A stretch of DNA of 64,000 bases, from the NCBI GenBank assembly GCA_034769895.1, contig CM068371.1:403139469-403203468 (forward strand), read 5' to 3'. This DNA comes from Magicicada septendecula (taxonomy: Eukaryota > Arthropoda > Insecta > Hemiptera > Cicadidae). Shown here in pieces: positions 11,053 through 24,100 of the stretch (positions are counted from its first letter, which is position 1; each line of letters starts with the position of its first letter). The notes under the pieces were generated by a model that saw nothing but the letters and a program-made list of their open reading frames with translations, had not been told where the DNA came from and did not search any database. Position numbers and translations under genes: made by a program.

Positions 11053-13190
11053 TTTTTTTTAGCATTGTTCTGCATCCATTATTTTTTTGTGTCCATCTGT
11101 TTTGGTTGATTGGTTCTGATTTAATCCTCTGTGATGTGCATGATATCAAAAACTCTCACATTTTATTGGCATGTGAAATTGTGCATGCTTGCACATAATG
11201 TCACTTATCACTTTCAGGTAACAAGTAAAGTGTTGTGTAGACGAATCTTGCTGGACAGATCTAAACTAAGTCTAAGTTACTACTCATTTGTGAATGTTCA
11301 CATAAAGAGAAACACAATAATGTTTAAAAGTTGATTCATTAATATTACATGTCAGATCCATATAATATAAATCCTGTTGGTTGGTGCAAAATTCAGGTAT
11401 ATTTTTACAGTATAATCAAGGTATTTTTCAACCCAGCAAAATGTTTTTTGTAGGCTTTAAATGTGTACATAGCCTACTTCTGTATCAGAGTCACCTCAAT
11501 TCTGAATGAATTTTCAGATGACTGTATAGAGCAGAAATTCTTAGTTGATAGAGAGACTTTATAGATGCTTATGTCTCCATATAATTATTATCTCCATCTA
11601 CAAACACCCTTTTTTACTTGTGTTTTTTTCATGTGTATTCTTGCATTATATACTTTATTCCATGTGATATATCAGATCTTTGCATCTGATTATAGGTGCT
11701 TGGATATGTTTGTGAATTGTATTTTATCTAGTTGTCTTGCATCTGTTTGTGAGTTGTCTTTGGCAACCAAACATAATTCAAATTTTGAATATTCAAAAGT
11801 CAAATGCTTTTCGATTTTTATTTGTAGATACTCCCATGGACTTCAGACTTGTATTTCATAAAGACTAGCAAAGTACAATGGGAAGGCTTCTATTTACGGG
11901 TGCCCATAACATCGTTTTATACCCCGTATTTTCATTTTAACAATTTATAACACACAGTCCAAAACTTATCCAGTCTGCTGCTGTATGATGTATTACTGCC
12001 TTGTTACAAGGTTGAGTTGGCATCAAACCAGCTGTTGTCATGTATTAAGTTTTTATCTCGCATCAGTGTAGTTACGTTGTTGACATGTTTCTGTACATGA
12101 CTGGATCGGTTCCATTGAAGGATGATTGCAGTTGATATACGCTAATCGTGGCAACGCAGCGACAACGTGTACACCAAACAGTAATCTCAGCTTACTAACG
12201 CTCCAATCTCATTGGTGCACAGAGACAGTTCCGGGAAGTGCTGCCCAATTAAGAACACATTATTACGTCAAAGGCTTCCTGTGAATGTTAATCTTCAGGC
12301 TGTTTTAGTAAAAACGCAACTTTACGATTTTTCTTGGCTTCATTAAATAGCGCTCACTGTCCGTCCGAAATGTGGTTGATAGAGCCGTTATCTTGGCTCT
12401 GGAAATAACTTTCAAACTCGGTAGGGTTTGTATTGTATGGAAGTAAAATGAATTGTTCTGTTTTTAAGAGAAATTGTTGGAAAACGTAAGTCCGTGTTAA
12501 AAAAGAAATGTATTGGGAGATGCTGAAGTTGAGATTCGTTTAGTCACGAACTGCTATAAAATAGTATGTATAATAAAGTATAGAGCCGTAAACTTTATTA
12601 CCTATTAAAGAGAAATAAAAGAATAGAATAGGAAGTTTAATTGTAAAAATCTTTGAGTAAGGGGTAGTAATACTGATTTTATTGCGGCCGTAATAACACG
12701 GAAGGCAGTAACGTAATTGCATTCGTATTTAAAGTAATTGGTGGTTTATTGTCGGATCGTTTAGGACGGACTGATAGTATTATTTATAATTATTGCGTCC
12801 GAAGCTTCGGCGAGATGGGTGCATCTGTGACGCGCTGGCGGCATGTCGACGCCGCTTTGATAAATACTCGCGTGCGTACGTGGTTAAATTTAAACAGCGA
12901 TGATTTGCTGTTCATCACAAAGTTACGATTGCCTCGCGCTCAATTCCGCACTACGGCAAACAGAAACCGTACTTTATGATTAAAAGCAGATGCATCGCTT
13001 TGTGCCTGCGCGTCTGTTGCGTGTTTCTCTCACAGAATGCAGAGTTTTCTCAGTTAGCCGTACTGCTTTGATGAAGATAACCGGGTTACGTGCATTGGCG
13101 CCGGTCAAGATACTGTCGGATCCCGTTACTGGAAAACGTTTCTTATGTTTGAATGTCTCAAGAACACAGTATTAAAGGTTACAATACTAG
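11053..13190. other. Unannotated stretch spanning the CpG change
   Basis: No convincing gene. Up to about 11.9 kb the sequence is CpG-poor; from about 12.1 kb CG dinucleotides are frequent. Small ORFs at 11565-11861, 12749-12979 and 12990-13175 show no recognisable domain. Confidence 0.5.
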
Positions 13191-13192
13191 TA

Positions 13193-14739
13193 CAGTCACT
13201 GAAGCCGAAAAAAAATATAAATTTCAAATTAAGTGGCTTCTAAGAGATTTTTTGCATAGGGCTAGATAAAAAGGTAAGAAAGAATTTTAAAAAAGTTTAC
13301 AAAAATTCAGTCACGGTTTTTCGAAAAAAGGAGGGGGAAGGTACAAAAATTCATTTTTCGTGATTATCTTAAAAAAATATTAAATTTATGAGAAAAATAC
13401 AAAAGACCAAAAAGAAAGAGCATAAAATTCTCCATAAAAAAGGTTATTAACGTTTTTTTTGTCAGGGCGATAATTTTAGTAGAAAAATTAATTCAAAGTT
13501 GGCCAAATTTTTCACAAGGTGGATTTTCAAATAAAATACATGTTTATTTAATAGACATGCAATTTTTAAGGAATATAAGTTTAAAAACTCATTATTATTC
13601 ATTTATAGCAAACACACTTACAACGTACAAGCTTGTGTGTCGGCTCACCGCGCATCTGTATGGCGCATGTGCCAGCTGTCCTCGCTCTCCCTAAAATTCT
13701 TCAACTTTCAGGGTCTGTTCTTTTTATGCCCATGCACGGATATAAATTCTCACTACGTAGAATCGAAACCTCAAATATTGTAGTTTTACGTACAATAGTT
13801 ACATTTTAATATTTTTTTTTTAGTTTTTAACTATTAATATTAATACGCGCAATTGACATATTTTTACATTTTTAATAAAAGTTACATTTATTTAAATTAA
13901 CTAATTTTAACAATTCTTTACACCGCAATCTTATAGAAGACACTTTGACCAATACTGTTCATAATTTTGTTAAAAAATATTTATTTTGAAAATTTCTGTA
14001 GAAATTTTAAGTTAAGAAAATGATGTATACTTGCGAACTCAAAAAATGATAAATTTTAAAACTCGCTCATTTTATGCCAATAAATCAATACTAATTTTTA
14101 TTATTTTTTTCGAAGACCTATATATGTAAAGTTCATTTTGTGAAGTTTTTTTTAATGTAAATACATTTGTAATAAATTGTTAATATGTTTATGCATTCCT
14201 TGAGAAAAATAAAAAACAAAAACGTTATTACTTTATTTTAAGTAAGTATTTATTAATAATTTAATTATTTTCTTTTCATTTTACGTAAAAGTACAAACAT
14301 TTAGCTTTAAAATGCTTTTTGATTTTTGTCTCTACGACTATTAGGCCTATAACGGATTTTATTAAAATTTGTATGTTGCAGTGTCAGAAAAAATTAGCCT
14401 TCCCGCTCATCGGGGCGGACTCCGACAATCAATTTTTTTCTAATATTTCAATTCCATTTTTCTCACAAAGTATTGGCCTGACAAAAATATGATAAATAGC
14501 TTTTTTGTAGATAATTTAATGCTCTTTAATTTGTGTAATCTGTCTTTTTTTCGTAAATTTGTTATTTTTCAAGATAATTGAAAACAACTATTTTTTTGTA
14601 CCTCCCCCTCCTCTTTTTCGAAAAACCGCGACAGAATTTATGTATACTTTTTTTTTAATTGTTTCTCACCGTTTTATCTTGCCTTATGCAAACAATCTCG
14701 TAGAAGCACTTAATTTGAATTGTTTTCCTTCAGTGACCG
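13193..14739. mobile_element. TA-flanked non-autonomous element with inverted arms of about 310 bp
   Basis: The left end CAGTCACTGAAG (13193) pairs with the right end, reversed CGGTCACTGAAG (ending 14739). TA flanks both ends (13191-13192 and 14740-14741), matching the TA target of Tc1/mariner-like elements. Arms run to about 13505 and from about 14424. They share long blocks such as TCAAATTAAGTG, the motif TTTTTCGAAAAA, a GGAGGGGG run and a GAGCAT(A/T)AAATT block. The central region of about 900 bp is AT-rich and has no transposase. Arms have diverged noticeably, so the copy is not recent. Superfamily assignment rests on the TA and the CAGT start only. Confidence 0.75.
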
Positions 14740-14741
14740 TA

Positions 14742-17700
14742 CTATACGTCTTTGTCGCAACCGTATCTGTTTATCAGTATAACCGTTATACCATTACATG
14801 TTTTAATAACTTTTTGACGTCACATTCTCTCGGTCTTTACACGGAATTATGATTATGTATGGGGGAAAATAATAAGCCGGATTGTGCGGCCATAATTCAG
14901 ACTCATTTTAACTTTGCTTCACATAGCGGGGCGTCTTTGCGCCCGTGGTTTGATTGCAGTGTCAGGGACGTGCCTGATGACTGCCAGGGGTGAACACTGT
15001 ATTGGTCTTTCTGAAAGGGTACCTAAAATGGGAGGGGACACGCCAACAAGATGGTGCCGGAATTTAGAAGAATCAGTTTTTAATGCTTTTGTAGCAATGC
15101 CTCTGATGGCGATTCGGACAGCAGATGCTGCCCGTCTCGAACACAGGCGGACGCCTTGAGTGTTCGGTCGTTCTCCGCGAGGCAGAGAGCCTCCGTACCG
15201 GTGGCAAACGTTGACAGTGCGAAGCAGCGTGATAGAGACGTGCTTGGGGAAGGAATTTCCTGTGGAGAGAGGGATAAACAGGGATGAATGCAAGTCTGTC
15301 AAGGCTATTCAGAAATAGCTTAGGGAGGCTGGCAATACGGGAGAGGGGAGTCATCGAGCTCATTTTAGAGAAGCGTAAGTTTTTAAAAAAATCTTCAGTA
15401 GAACCTGAAATTGGGAGTTGGAAATACGGTTATATATGAATATACGGAAAATCTGTAGATATGAAGCCCCCTGCTAAGATACATACGGTAATTTTCGTAC
15501 ATTCCGTAAGTGGATTTGACAGTAGCTTTACTAAAACAAATCTTCGCAGGTTTCTGTCTTTAAAAGCGAGCGTGGTAGACCAATAATTCGAAACGTAAGT
15601 TCTTGTATGTAAGTTTTATTCCATTGGTTTATTTTAACAAGTGTCAAACGTTTTCTCATAAAATACCGATACATCATCGGAGGCACTACATTGACTGTAA
15701 AAGACCTAAAATTAACGTTTTAATTGTTAAGAAATCTTATGTGAAGCGATTCCTTTTTTGTAATCGTCACTCCTAAAACGCACAGGTATAAGAGACGGAC
15801 GCGTATTATTAAAATGTAGTTGATTCAAAAGATTACAGAATCCACAGTTTTTCGTGGAACTCTGTTGCCTAGTTGAAGTCGGACCACCAATACACTAGCT
15901 CGAATCTTTGACCAGTCAGAGAAACGTCTGGTTGCGTTTAATTGCCGCTATAACTGCGGAATAGGGAATAAAACGCGGTTATTTTCATAGGGATAGAAAA
16001 GCGAAATTAAATGTAGTTTCTTGTTAAAGCCGACGTACCTTGGATCCGTCTTCCTCGTACCGTGGACCGTGGATAAAGAGACATCACCCCGGAGGAAGTT
16101 GGTCGTAAAAAGAAAAATTTATTGAGTAATAGTAGCCGTTACGATGCCTGAAGAAAGCGATGGATTGGTGCTTAGATTGAGTTTGTTAACGATCTGTCTC
16201 TACGCTCAGTAACTTCCCCACCAAGAGAATTCAGAATACAGCTGGTAAAACTCCCACATATTCAGCTCTTCGCTCACAAGTTCGGTATGAAATTTCTAAC
16301 TCTTAATCGGCGGCGTAGGCAGATTTCTACTTACCAACGTGTATCTTGTGACTGAGTGATACACCCGTGTTGCTGGTAAGCGGGATATTTTTTTTTTTGT
16401 GTGTGTGTGAAAAACGTTGCAACTTTTTCAGTAAACATCGCTCGAAGTCGATACAAAGCTAAACATGTCTGCCGTGGGCTCCAAAGATTTTACGATCCGT
16501 TTCTTTTATCTTCAGTTACTATCGAATAATTAATACGAAAGAAACGTTTTATGATACTGTTTGCTCGTGTTGTTTTTTTAACATCTGTGGTGGTACGAGA
16601 TTGCACTAATGAAAAGTGGGTGCGGCCGTATTTTAGTTATATTATTTCGTTATTAATATTATTTATTATTACCGCCTGCGACTTTTCGTTAAGGTCAGAC
16701 TGAAGTCGATAGTCCGCAAACGGAATAATGTCGGTAGCCATGGCGTGCGTTACCCGTCGAATGGAGATAAGGTTTGATGCAGCTCGTAGTCGATACGCGC
16801 GTCTGGTGAAATATAATTCATCCTGAAACAGGTTATAGCTGACAACGCCGCCCGATGTAGGCGTTTTATTGATCTAATTAAGCCATCGTGACACCTAGCG
16901 ATGGATATAGGCCTTAGCTTGTTAGTCGATGTTTTGTATTGGGGATCAAGTGGTGAGCCCGCTGCTTAGCCGTCCAGCCGTAATTCTGAGCTCTGCCAGA
17001 ATGGACTTGACTTGTAACTACCGTCTTTTGCATCGCCATGCTTAATTGACAGATCCTGACGAAACTTAAGTTGTTAGAGTAGGGAGAAGATCCTCACCGC
17101 TTAGGCGATGTAAAATTGTTATGATGGTAATAATAAGTGGTTGTTATACCTCGGCTCTTGCTGATCGCGGTCGTTTATAAACTAGTGCAAATTTAATAGG
17201 ACACATTAAAGAATCGTTAAATCTAAATATATGAAACTGTGTACGATAATGTACGTTGAGACTGCGTCTTACCCGTGACGTGTCGCTCAACACAATGTTT
17301 AACCGTGGAATCATTCGAAAAACAGCAACTGTGGCCTTCGGAAAACAATCAGCTGTACATTTTAAAAAGGTGTTTCCAGAGTTTATCTGGGCTTCCTGGG
17401 GGTTGCATGTATATTTACGACGTTCACGAGGTAAAATACTGCTCAGTCGGTGATTTATCGATTATAAGTTTTGCATTATTTTCTTCGTTATCGGGTTTCA
17501 GAACTTCAGATTATATGAACCTACGCTGTTACACAAACCGCGCAATTTGCATAACAAACGAAATGTAAATGCAACGTTAGCTTCGAAAGTTTAACGTACA
17601 AATGCCGTAACTTTTCGCGTGTAACTGTTCTACGAGAGAAGTCTTACTTGCTTACTTGTTAGTCGTTTGATATTACTGTGTGACGTGAACTTTGTTCTAG

Positions 17701-20700
17701 GATTTTCCGTGTCAATTGACTGTCATGTTGCATTTGTCAACATCCGTACGGATGAAATGTATGATTTTTTAATGCTTCCTATCGTTTTATATATACCATC
17801 GATCCAGCTTCTGTGACTAACAGTACAGAACGTTTTCTTTAAAATTAGAGACCTGTCCGTTTTGGTGCAGTGTCAGATATGAATTATTGACCGAATAATT
17901 ATCTGGTGTCCGTCCACGAAAGGTTGCTCTCAGAAATAGGTGGTAAAAAAGGTACAAGCGTATTTGAGGTACTGATGTACTTTCGTTCAAGGCACATAAC
18001 TTCAACTCCGAAGAGGATCCGACTACGTGAATCAGATCGGACGGGCAGAAGATGTGTGACATGTCTGTGGACTTTGTATTGTGTGCGCACACCGACGAGC
18101 GCCAGTGTCTCCCAGCAGTGAGGTGTCATGAGTATCCAACACAGGGAAGTTTAAATAAGGGATCCTCGTTGCACTAACTGACGCCGTACCTACTAACTTC
18201 ACGCTTCGAGCATGGCTCCATGGATCCCGTAAGAGTTGATGTGCAGAAGCTTACGGGATAAGGCGTGGGTAACGCGAACCTTCCGTGGCCCAGTTCTGAC
18301 AGGTTTCGTAGTGAGATGCGCCGGCCTGATCCCCACACTCTTGACTACGTTTCCGTGATGTTACACACGCAAGCTTTGAGCCGTTCTGGCGCGAAATCAC
18401 TATCTTCATCATCGTCATGTGTTAATAAGATTTCGGATAATATTAGCTCGCTAATCTTATTCTATGTAACGTACTACTCTCTAATAAATAAATAACTATG
18501 CGATAAAGAGCTTGACTTTACTTATTATTTGAATAGTACGATCCCTTTTGAGACGTGTGTTGTATTCAAAATCTTCTAATTTACTTCATTCTCTAGTCAG
18601 TGTATGTCCTTCCACTTAGAAAAGGAGCTTTCCACTTAGGAATTAGTTTTTGTCGATTGAATGTGGCGTAGTATTTATGATTTTCTGCGATCCTCATCTG
18701 TGCAGAGTATGAAGTCCGCTGTGCTATTTAAATGGAATTTTGTATTCTGTTTGTTCTTTAGCTACCTCTTTGATTTTATAACGCACATATAATAGACTTC
18801 GAGTTCATCACCGAAGTAAACAGCAAACAAGTAATTGGAACACTTTAACATGGTCAAGGATAGATTCATCCATTACGGTACGTGATCTCATAGGAACATT
18901 TCACTGTGTTGTGTGCGTGTTTTCGGTTGTAACGTTACTGTCAAAGTCGAGCCTGTTGTAAGCTTATTTGTGTTTGCATTCGTCTTTACTGAAAACGATC
19001 ACGTTATTTGCTGTTTTATGATCGGCGTTTATAGAGTGTTGGTTTCTTGTTCCACAACTGATTCAGTTAAACAAAGAAACGATAGTAGGCATGCGTATCG
19101 AGTACACAGATCGAATTTTTTAAGAACGCATTTTTTTGATACCGACACTTCCTATATCTGTTCTGTCACTATGAAAACTTAAAATGAGTACTTATCTTAA
19201 GTACTTTTGACACCTGGAAAGTGCGCCCATTTGGCATTTAGAAGATCATGACATGCACAGACGGAGTTCCCTGACTGAATATTCCCCGACGTACGAACGT
19301 CGTAAATTTTGCAGTCACTGTGGCGCCGAATAGTGCAGTTTAGTATGCTAGCATCATAATTTTATAGTGAAGTTAATCTGGTGAATACAAATTGGAATTA
19401 GCCCACGGATCGAAGTCACAGAGCATGTCGCAGTACGGGTAATTGTACTCCGCTTGCGTACCGTTGTTATTTTTTTCACGAACGAATAAATACTACTAGC
19501 AGCACGAGAAATAATTTCGCGTGTTTACCGATGGGGGAAATGAATACCGCAGAGAATTGCCCGGGAGGCTTTTTGACGCGTTCGAGTGGTCGATTATTTG
19601 TTATTCCAGAAATTCGCGGAGAGTATTTAAGGTACGTGTCGGGTATTTATTTTGAGCGTTTTTCATAAAAAGGCGTTTACGTCCTACCCCATGGGCATCA
19701 CCGTACTATGTAAACTGCCACAATTTGTACAACTTTCTCGTCGGCGAACTTTTATAATACAGTCACGTGATTTACATGTAATTTACATGGAATCCGTATG
19801 GTGTTCGTGTAGCAGAGAAACGTTATTTAAAGAAATCCGTTGTGTCCGCTTCACGCATGTCTCACAGCCGGAAATTTTATTGAAACGTGTTGTTAAAATT
19901 TTAACTATTAAGAATGAATTATGTAAATTGTGAAAAATATAGCGACGTATGTCAGTGATGTAGTAGAGTTATGGTAGATTTCTGTGTACAATAGGAAGGG
20001 CAGTAGGCCTACTGACAGTTTTCCGTGCCATATAGACCTCACCTCATGATGTAATCTTGTTACTCATTTTCACAGGTGTGTGTACAGTTTTTAGTATGTT
20101 TAAAGAGTTTGTTAAGACTTACAGGACATTCTTTCAAGACGTTTATTTCATTTTAGTGTGTTCGATTTTATTTTCTGATAAAAGGACATATTTTAAATTC
20201 TCCTTTTTTCGTATAATTACTTTATTTTCTTTTGACTGCATTGTTTCGACAGTTTAGAACCCGTGTATTTTGTGTGCGTCTTTTAAGACCGAAAATAGAA
20301 ACTAAACAAATAAGCGCATTGGGCACGGAATCTCATTCGTAAACGAATTGTCTGTTTGGATCATTAAAGTAGCGAATAATCAAGCAAATTACTAAATAAC
20401 ACTGGGTTCTTAGCTAATGCATTTGGCAAGAACGTTACCTCTCGCCACCAAGCGGTTGGTGCCGCGATGAGTTCCGCTTCCTAGCACATCTGTATGAAAA
20501 GTTTAATTTTCAACACTCAACACTTTTGGTTGAACAGATAAGATTACCTTAATAACTAAACCGTGAATGTTGTTAAATTCATGTGACGCATGTTATTACA
20601 AGCGTTTTTCTATGTATCTAGTCTTACGATAAAACCTTTTATTTGACCAATCGTTGCTGCTTGTAAAGTAGATTGTCCCAGAAGAATATATTCTGTTCTA

Positions 20701-20790
20701 CACGACTGCTGCTCTGTATCTGTCTAATCCAGCTGAAGTGCTGCTTAATTCAGTACTTGAAGAGAATTATTCATCTTTCTTGATAAATCC
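14742..20790. other. CpG-rich DNA with no recognised gene
   Basis: Several short ORFs exist (overlapping pairs at 14914-15363, 17256-17568, 17817-18129) but none shows a known domain, and both strands are open to similar lengths, as expected by chance in GC-richer DNA. A small hairpin, ATCCCGTAAG with CTTACGGGAT, lies at 18224-18259. Confidence 0.5.
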
Positions 20791-20798
20791 ATCTTAGT

Positions 20799-21190
20799 TC
20801 AGTAAATAATATTCCAACTTACGTCGTCACTTCGTATAATAAATGCAATTTTACCGCTATCCTTAAAATTTTCAATTACATTACTCTGAATGTTTGCAGA
20901 TATGTAGGCTACACGTCGAATAACAGAACCACTTGCCAAAGGAATTTCATTTTGCAGCTTGCCTCCTACTGTACTTCCAACTGATCTATTTCTTAACATG
21001 CGCTTTGATATGAGAGTACGTTATTGTGAAATAATTCCTCCGCTTTCTAACATGTCATTCGAAATTGTATGCAACTGTTGTTCCATTTGTCGTAGCTCAG
21101 CGATTTTATTTCTGAAGCCAATAGAAGACTGAGATAGTTTTTGTCTTTGTAAATGGCCGCGTTTAACAAGCAAATGTCGTTTGTCGGTTT
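20799..21190 (-). pseudogene. Unrecognised coding-like relic
   Basis: On the minus strand an open stretch includes KIAELRQMEQQLHTISNDML. After an interruption in the same frame it continues LQNEIPLASGSVIRRVAYIS and then ENFKDSGKIAFIIRSDDVSW. Amino-acid composition and codon variety look like real protein rather than chance translation of AT-rich DNA. The first part looks helical and rich in Gln and Glu. I do not recognise the family. It could be a host pseudogene or an old mobile-element ORF. Confidence 0.35.
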
Positions 21191-24100
21191 TCTTTAAACT
21201 GACGCAGTTTAATTTTCGGCGTATTTTGATAAAGCAAAGGGGCTAAACAGAAGATCTATCCTTCGAGATGGTATTTCTGAAGCGACATTAATTTAGGGAT
21301 AAATAATTTATTTAGCCCTGATTATTAATTACTCATATAAGTAAGGTTATATGTAAATAACTTCGTCACTGGTTTGAATCATCCATTTGAATTTTTTCAT
21401 CTTTTTTCTTCTTCCCGATTTTGTTGTTATTCGTTTTCGTCTTCATCTTCTTTTCATTTTCCTTTTCCTTTTCCTCTGTGTGTCTTGTTTTTCTTATCTC
21501 CTCCTCCTCCTCCTTTTTCTGCCGCGCATTCTCATCTCCTTTTCTCTGTAGTAGGCTACTGCCTCTAATTAAAATTGATTACTACCAGGAGATTTGGGAT
21601 ATTTCTTCCTTTTCACCACCTTTTTTCTTCTCGGCTATGTACTTGTAATGATCCTCACCAATTATCTTGTGACCATTTCCTTACTTTAGTCGTTTCATTT
21701 GTTGTCTAACATCACATTGACGTTGTGTACATCTGTCCCACCTGATTTTCATCAATTTTACGCGATGTCAGTACTTCCTCTGTTTCCAGAATTTGCACTC
21801 TCCTCTTTGTGGTTGTTCTTGCCACTGATTTATAGGCAGGCAATCCGAGTAGCCTACGTGTGTTCTTGTTGCCGAGTCAATCGTTGCGTGCACAGTGTTA
21901 CATTACGTGACGCGCTTGTAAAGAACGATAACAGTGCGGTATTCAAGCGTTGTGTCGTGTACAATTTTGCACAGTTTCAACTCGATCGGGATTTTTGTCG
22001 CGCCGTTCCGCTTTCTCGACGTACAAACGCGTTGTACAAGTGAACGCACAAATGAAGAAAGTACGAGTAGAACATAAATAGAGCGATTTATTTCTTCATT
22101 ATATCAGATCGGCCTTGAAAAAACTATCGCGTTTTTCGTAGTGTAGGCCTATACGTTTTTGTACCGTACATTATATGTTTGGAACATAAGTAAAGACGGA
22201 CAAGCGCCTGAAAAAAAGTGTACGAAGAAGTCTACAGTCAGCTAACACGTTGAAACTAAGCCCAACATATAATCCAACAAATGGAACGTTTTAACTAGCT
22301 GGGGTGCGAGCTTTTCTATAATAAGAACCAAGTGAAAGCCAAAGATAATGATAGTGGAAAATTGGGAAAACGTTGGGTAAAAAGGCGAATCTTTCCATAC
22401 GTCAGTTCTCGTCTTATTTTCCATCGCCTTCTGCAGTCAAGCGTCGGCGAGACCCTTCAACTACTTCCGATACCCCATTGTATCACGGGCGTTGCGTTTG
22501 ACTTCCTTTTCTGGTTCCTTTCTTCTGTCCACATTTCATGACCAAACAGTTGCACTGCTCGACAGTTAATTCCTACTCGGACAGATTACGGATGTTCATA
22601 TTCATATTGGGCTCCACTAATAGTAAACAAGTTTTAACAGTCATAAGAACGCGAGTTTGCCCTCACAGTTTTGAAGGGGTGAGAAGGGTTAGCAATTTAG
22701 GGTGGCGGGGTCGGTGTCCTTTAAATTTTACGTGAACGAACTGGCTGTTTTAAAACATCGTAAACGAGCAGTTACCAGTTTTTTTTAAAGAGAGACGTTT
22801 AACAGTAGTTCGCGAATTAACTGTAGAAAATAGTTCACATAATGAACCAGAGCGTATTGAATACGCCCGAATCGTTTTTTAAACACTGTTTTGTTTTGTT
22901 TTTAGTTGGTAATTGTGATTGGTTTCGACTATTGTGCTGGTGTAGCGTAACATTCATGTATATTTTGCAAAGAAACCGCTGTCGTCGCAAACGATTTGGC
23001 GGTAGAAAAGTCTTTCCAGCGGCAAAAACTGACACAATTTCGTTAGGGCGCGCGCGCTGCCGAATGCCGGATCTCGACGTCAGACAATTTCATTTTATTT
23101 TTTTTAGGTCGTATACGTTTTATAGAGCCGTAGAGAAACCAAGTCGGTGCTGAATCGATACCAACTTCAGCTCGGTCGAATTAAATTTATCATCAAGTAC
23201 TCCTAAATGATACCACACTCGCAGCCGTGGGGTTGTACGTTTTACTTTTTTTTAATTAAACGATACGCTAAAACACAGAGACTGGTTAGTATGTGGTTGT
23301 GTACTTACGTTAGTGTGCGGGTAATTTGTCGTGTGCAGCCACTCGATAATAATCGCGAGATTGAATTTTCTCCACTGTGAACGGTTTTTATTTTAATTTT
23401 ACGCCACAGATATGATTACGTCCAATCAGACTGTTTCAACTGTATTTTAACAGTTGAAACAAAAATTCAGTCTGTATTATGCATGTGCATGTTAGGATTC
23501 GGAAAGAGACCCCTCCCCCACTGTTTATGGATTTTATGTACTGTTGTTAGTTTAATGATGTATAATGAATTGATAAATACTTTGTTTACCAACCGTCATC
23601 AGTTCTGAAGTGGTCCTGTGTCTGTCGTGCTGTCATTTTGTGGCCCTCTGTTCATTCTGTCCATTTCCCGGGTGGTATTTGATCGCTTGAAAAGCGACTA
23701 TGTTTTAGGGACTGGTTACATAAAGTAAATGTATGTTATATTTACACACTTGTCTCTTTAATTAGCAACGTTTATAAAAAAATTTTTAAGATTAGACAGC
23801 ATCCTTCGATACGTTTCCGGTATTCACTGTACACTGGATTTCTCCTACATGTCCATTACAAAATTAGGAACAGCAATATCCTGTCGTTATTTTCAAGCCA
23901 ACTTTTGTGTGGATTTTCTACATTTCTTTTCCCTTTTAAGTTCAGATTATATTGTTGTCGTGTTTTCCATTCTTTATTAACGTTTACGTTACTTCGTTTT
24001 GGATTTGCAACTCTTTTTACATCGTTTGTAATTTCTCGTCTTTTAGAACCCTTTTATACGTCTAAAGAACTTGACGTCTATGGCCTGTGTACGTATTATA

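Noticed and set aside
12749-13175. Two consecutive plus-strand ORFs as a candidate gene
   Set aside because: Different frames, no motif, and no plausible splice arrangement.
14914-15363. Three overlapping ORFs, considered as histone or other gene remnants
   Set aside because: No histone or other signature in any frame; both strands open equally, as in chance GC-richer DNA.
18224-18259. 10-bp hairpin as a terminator or transposon end
   Set aside because: Too short and isolated, with no target duplication or related copy in the window.
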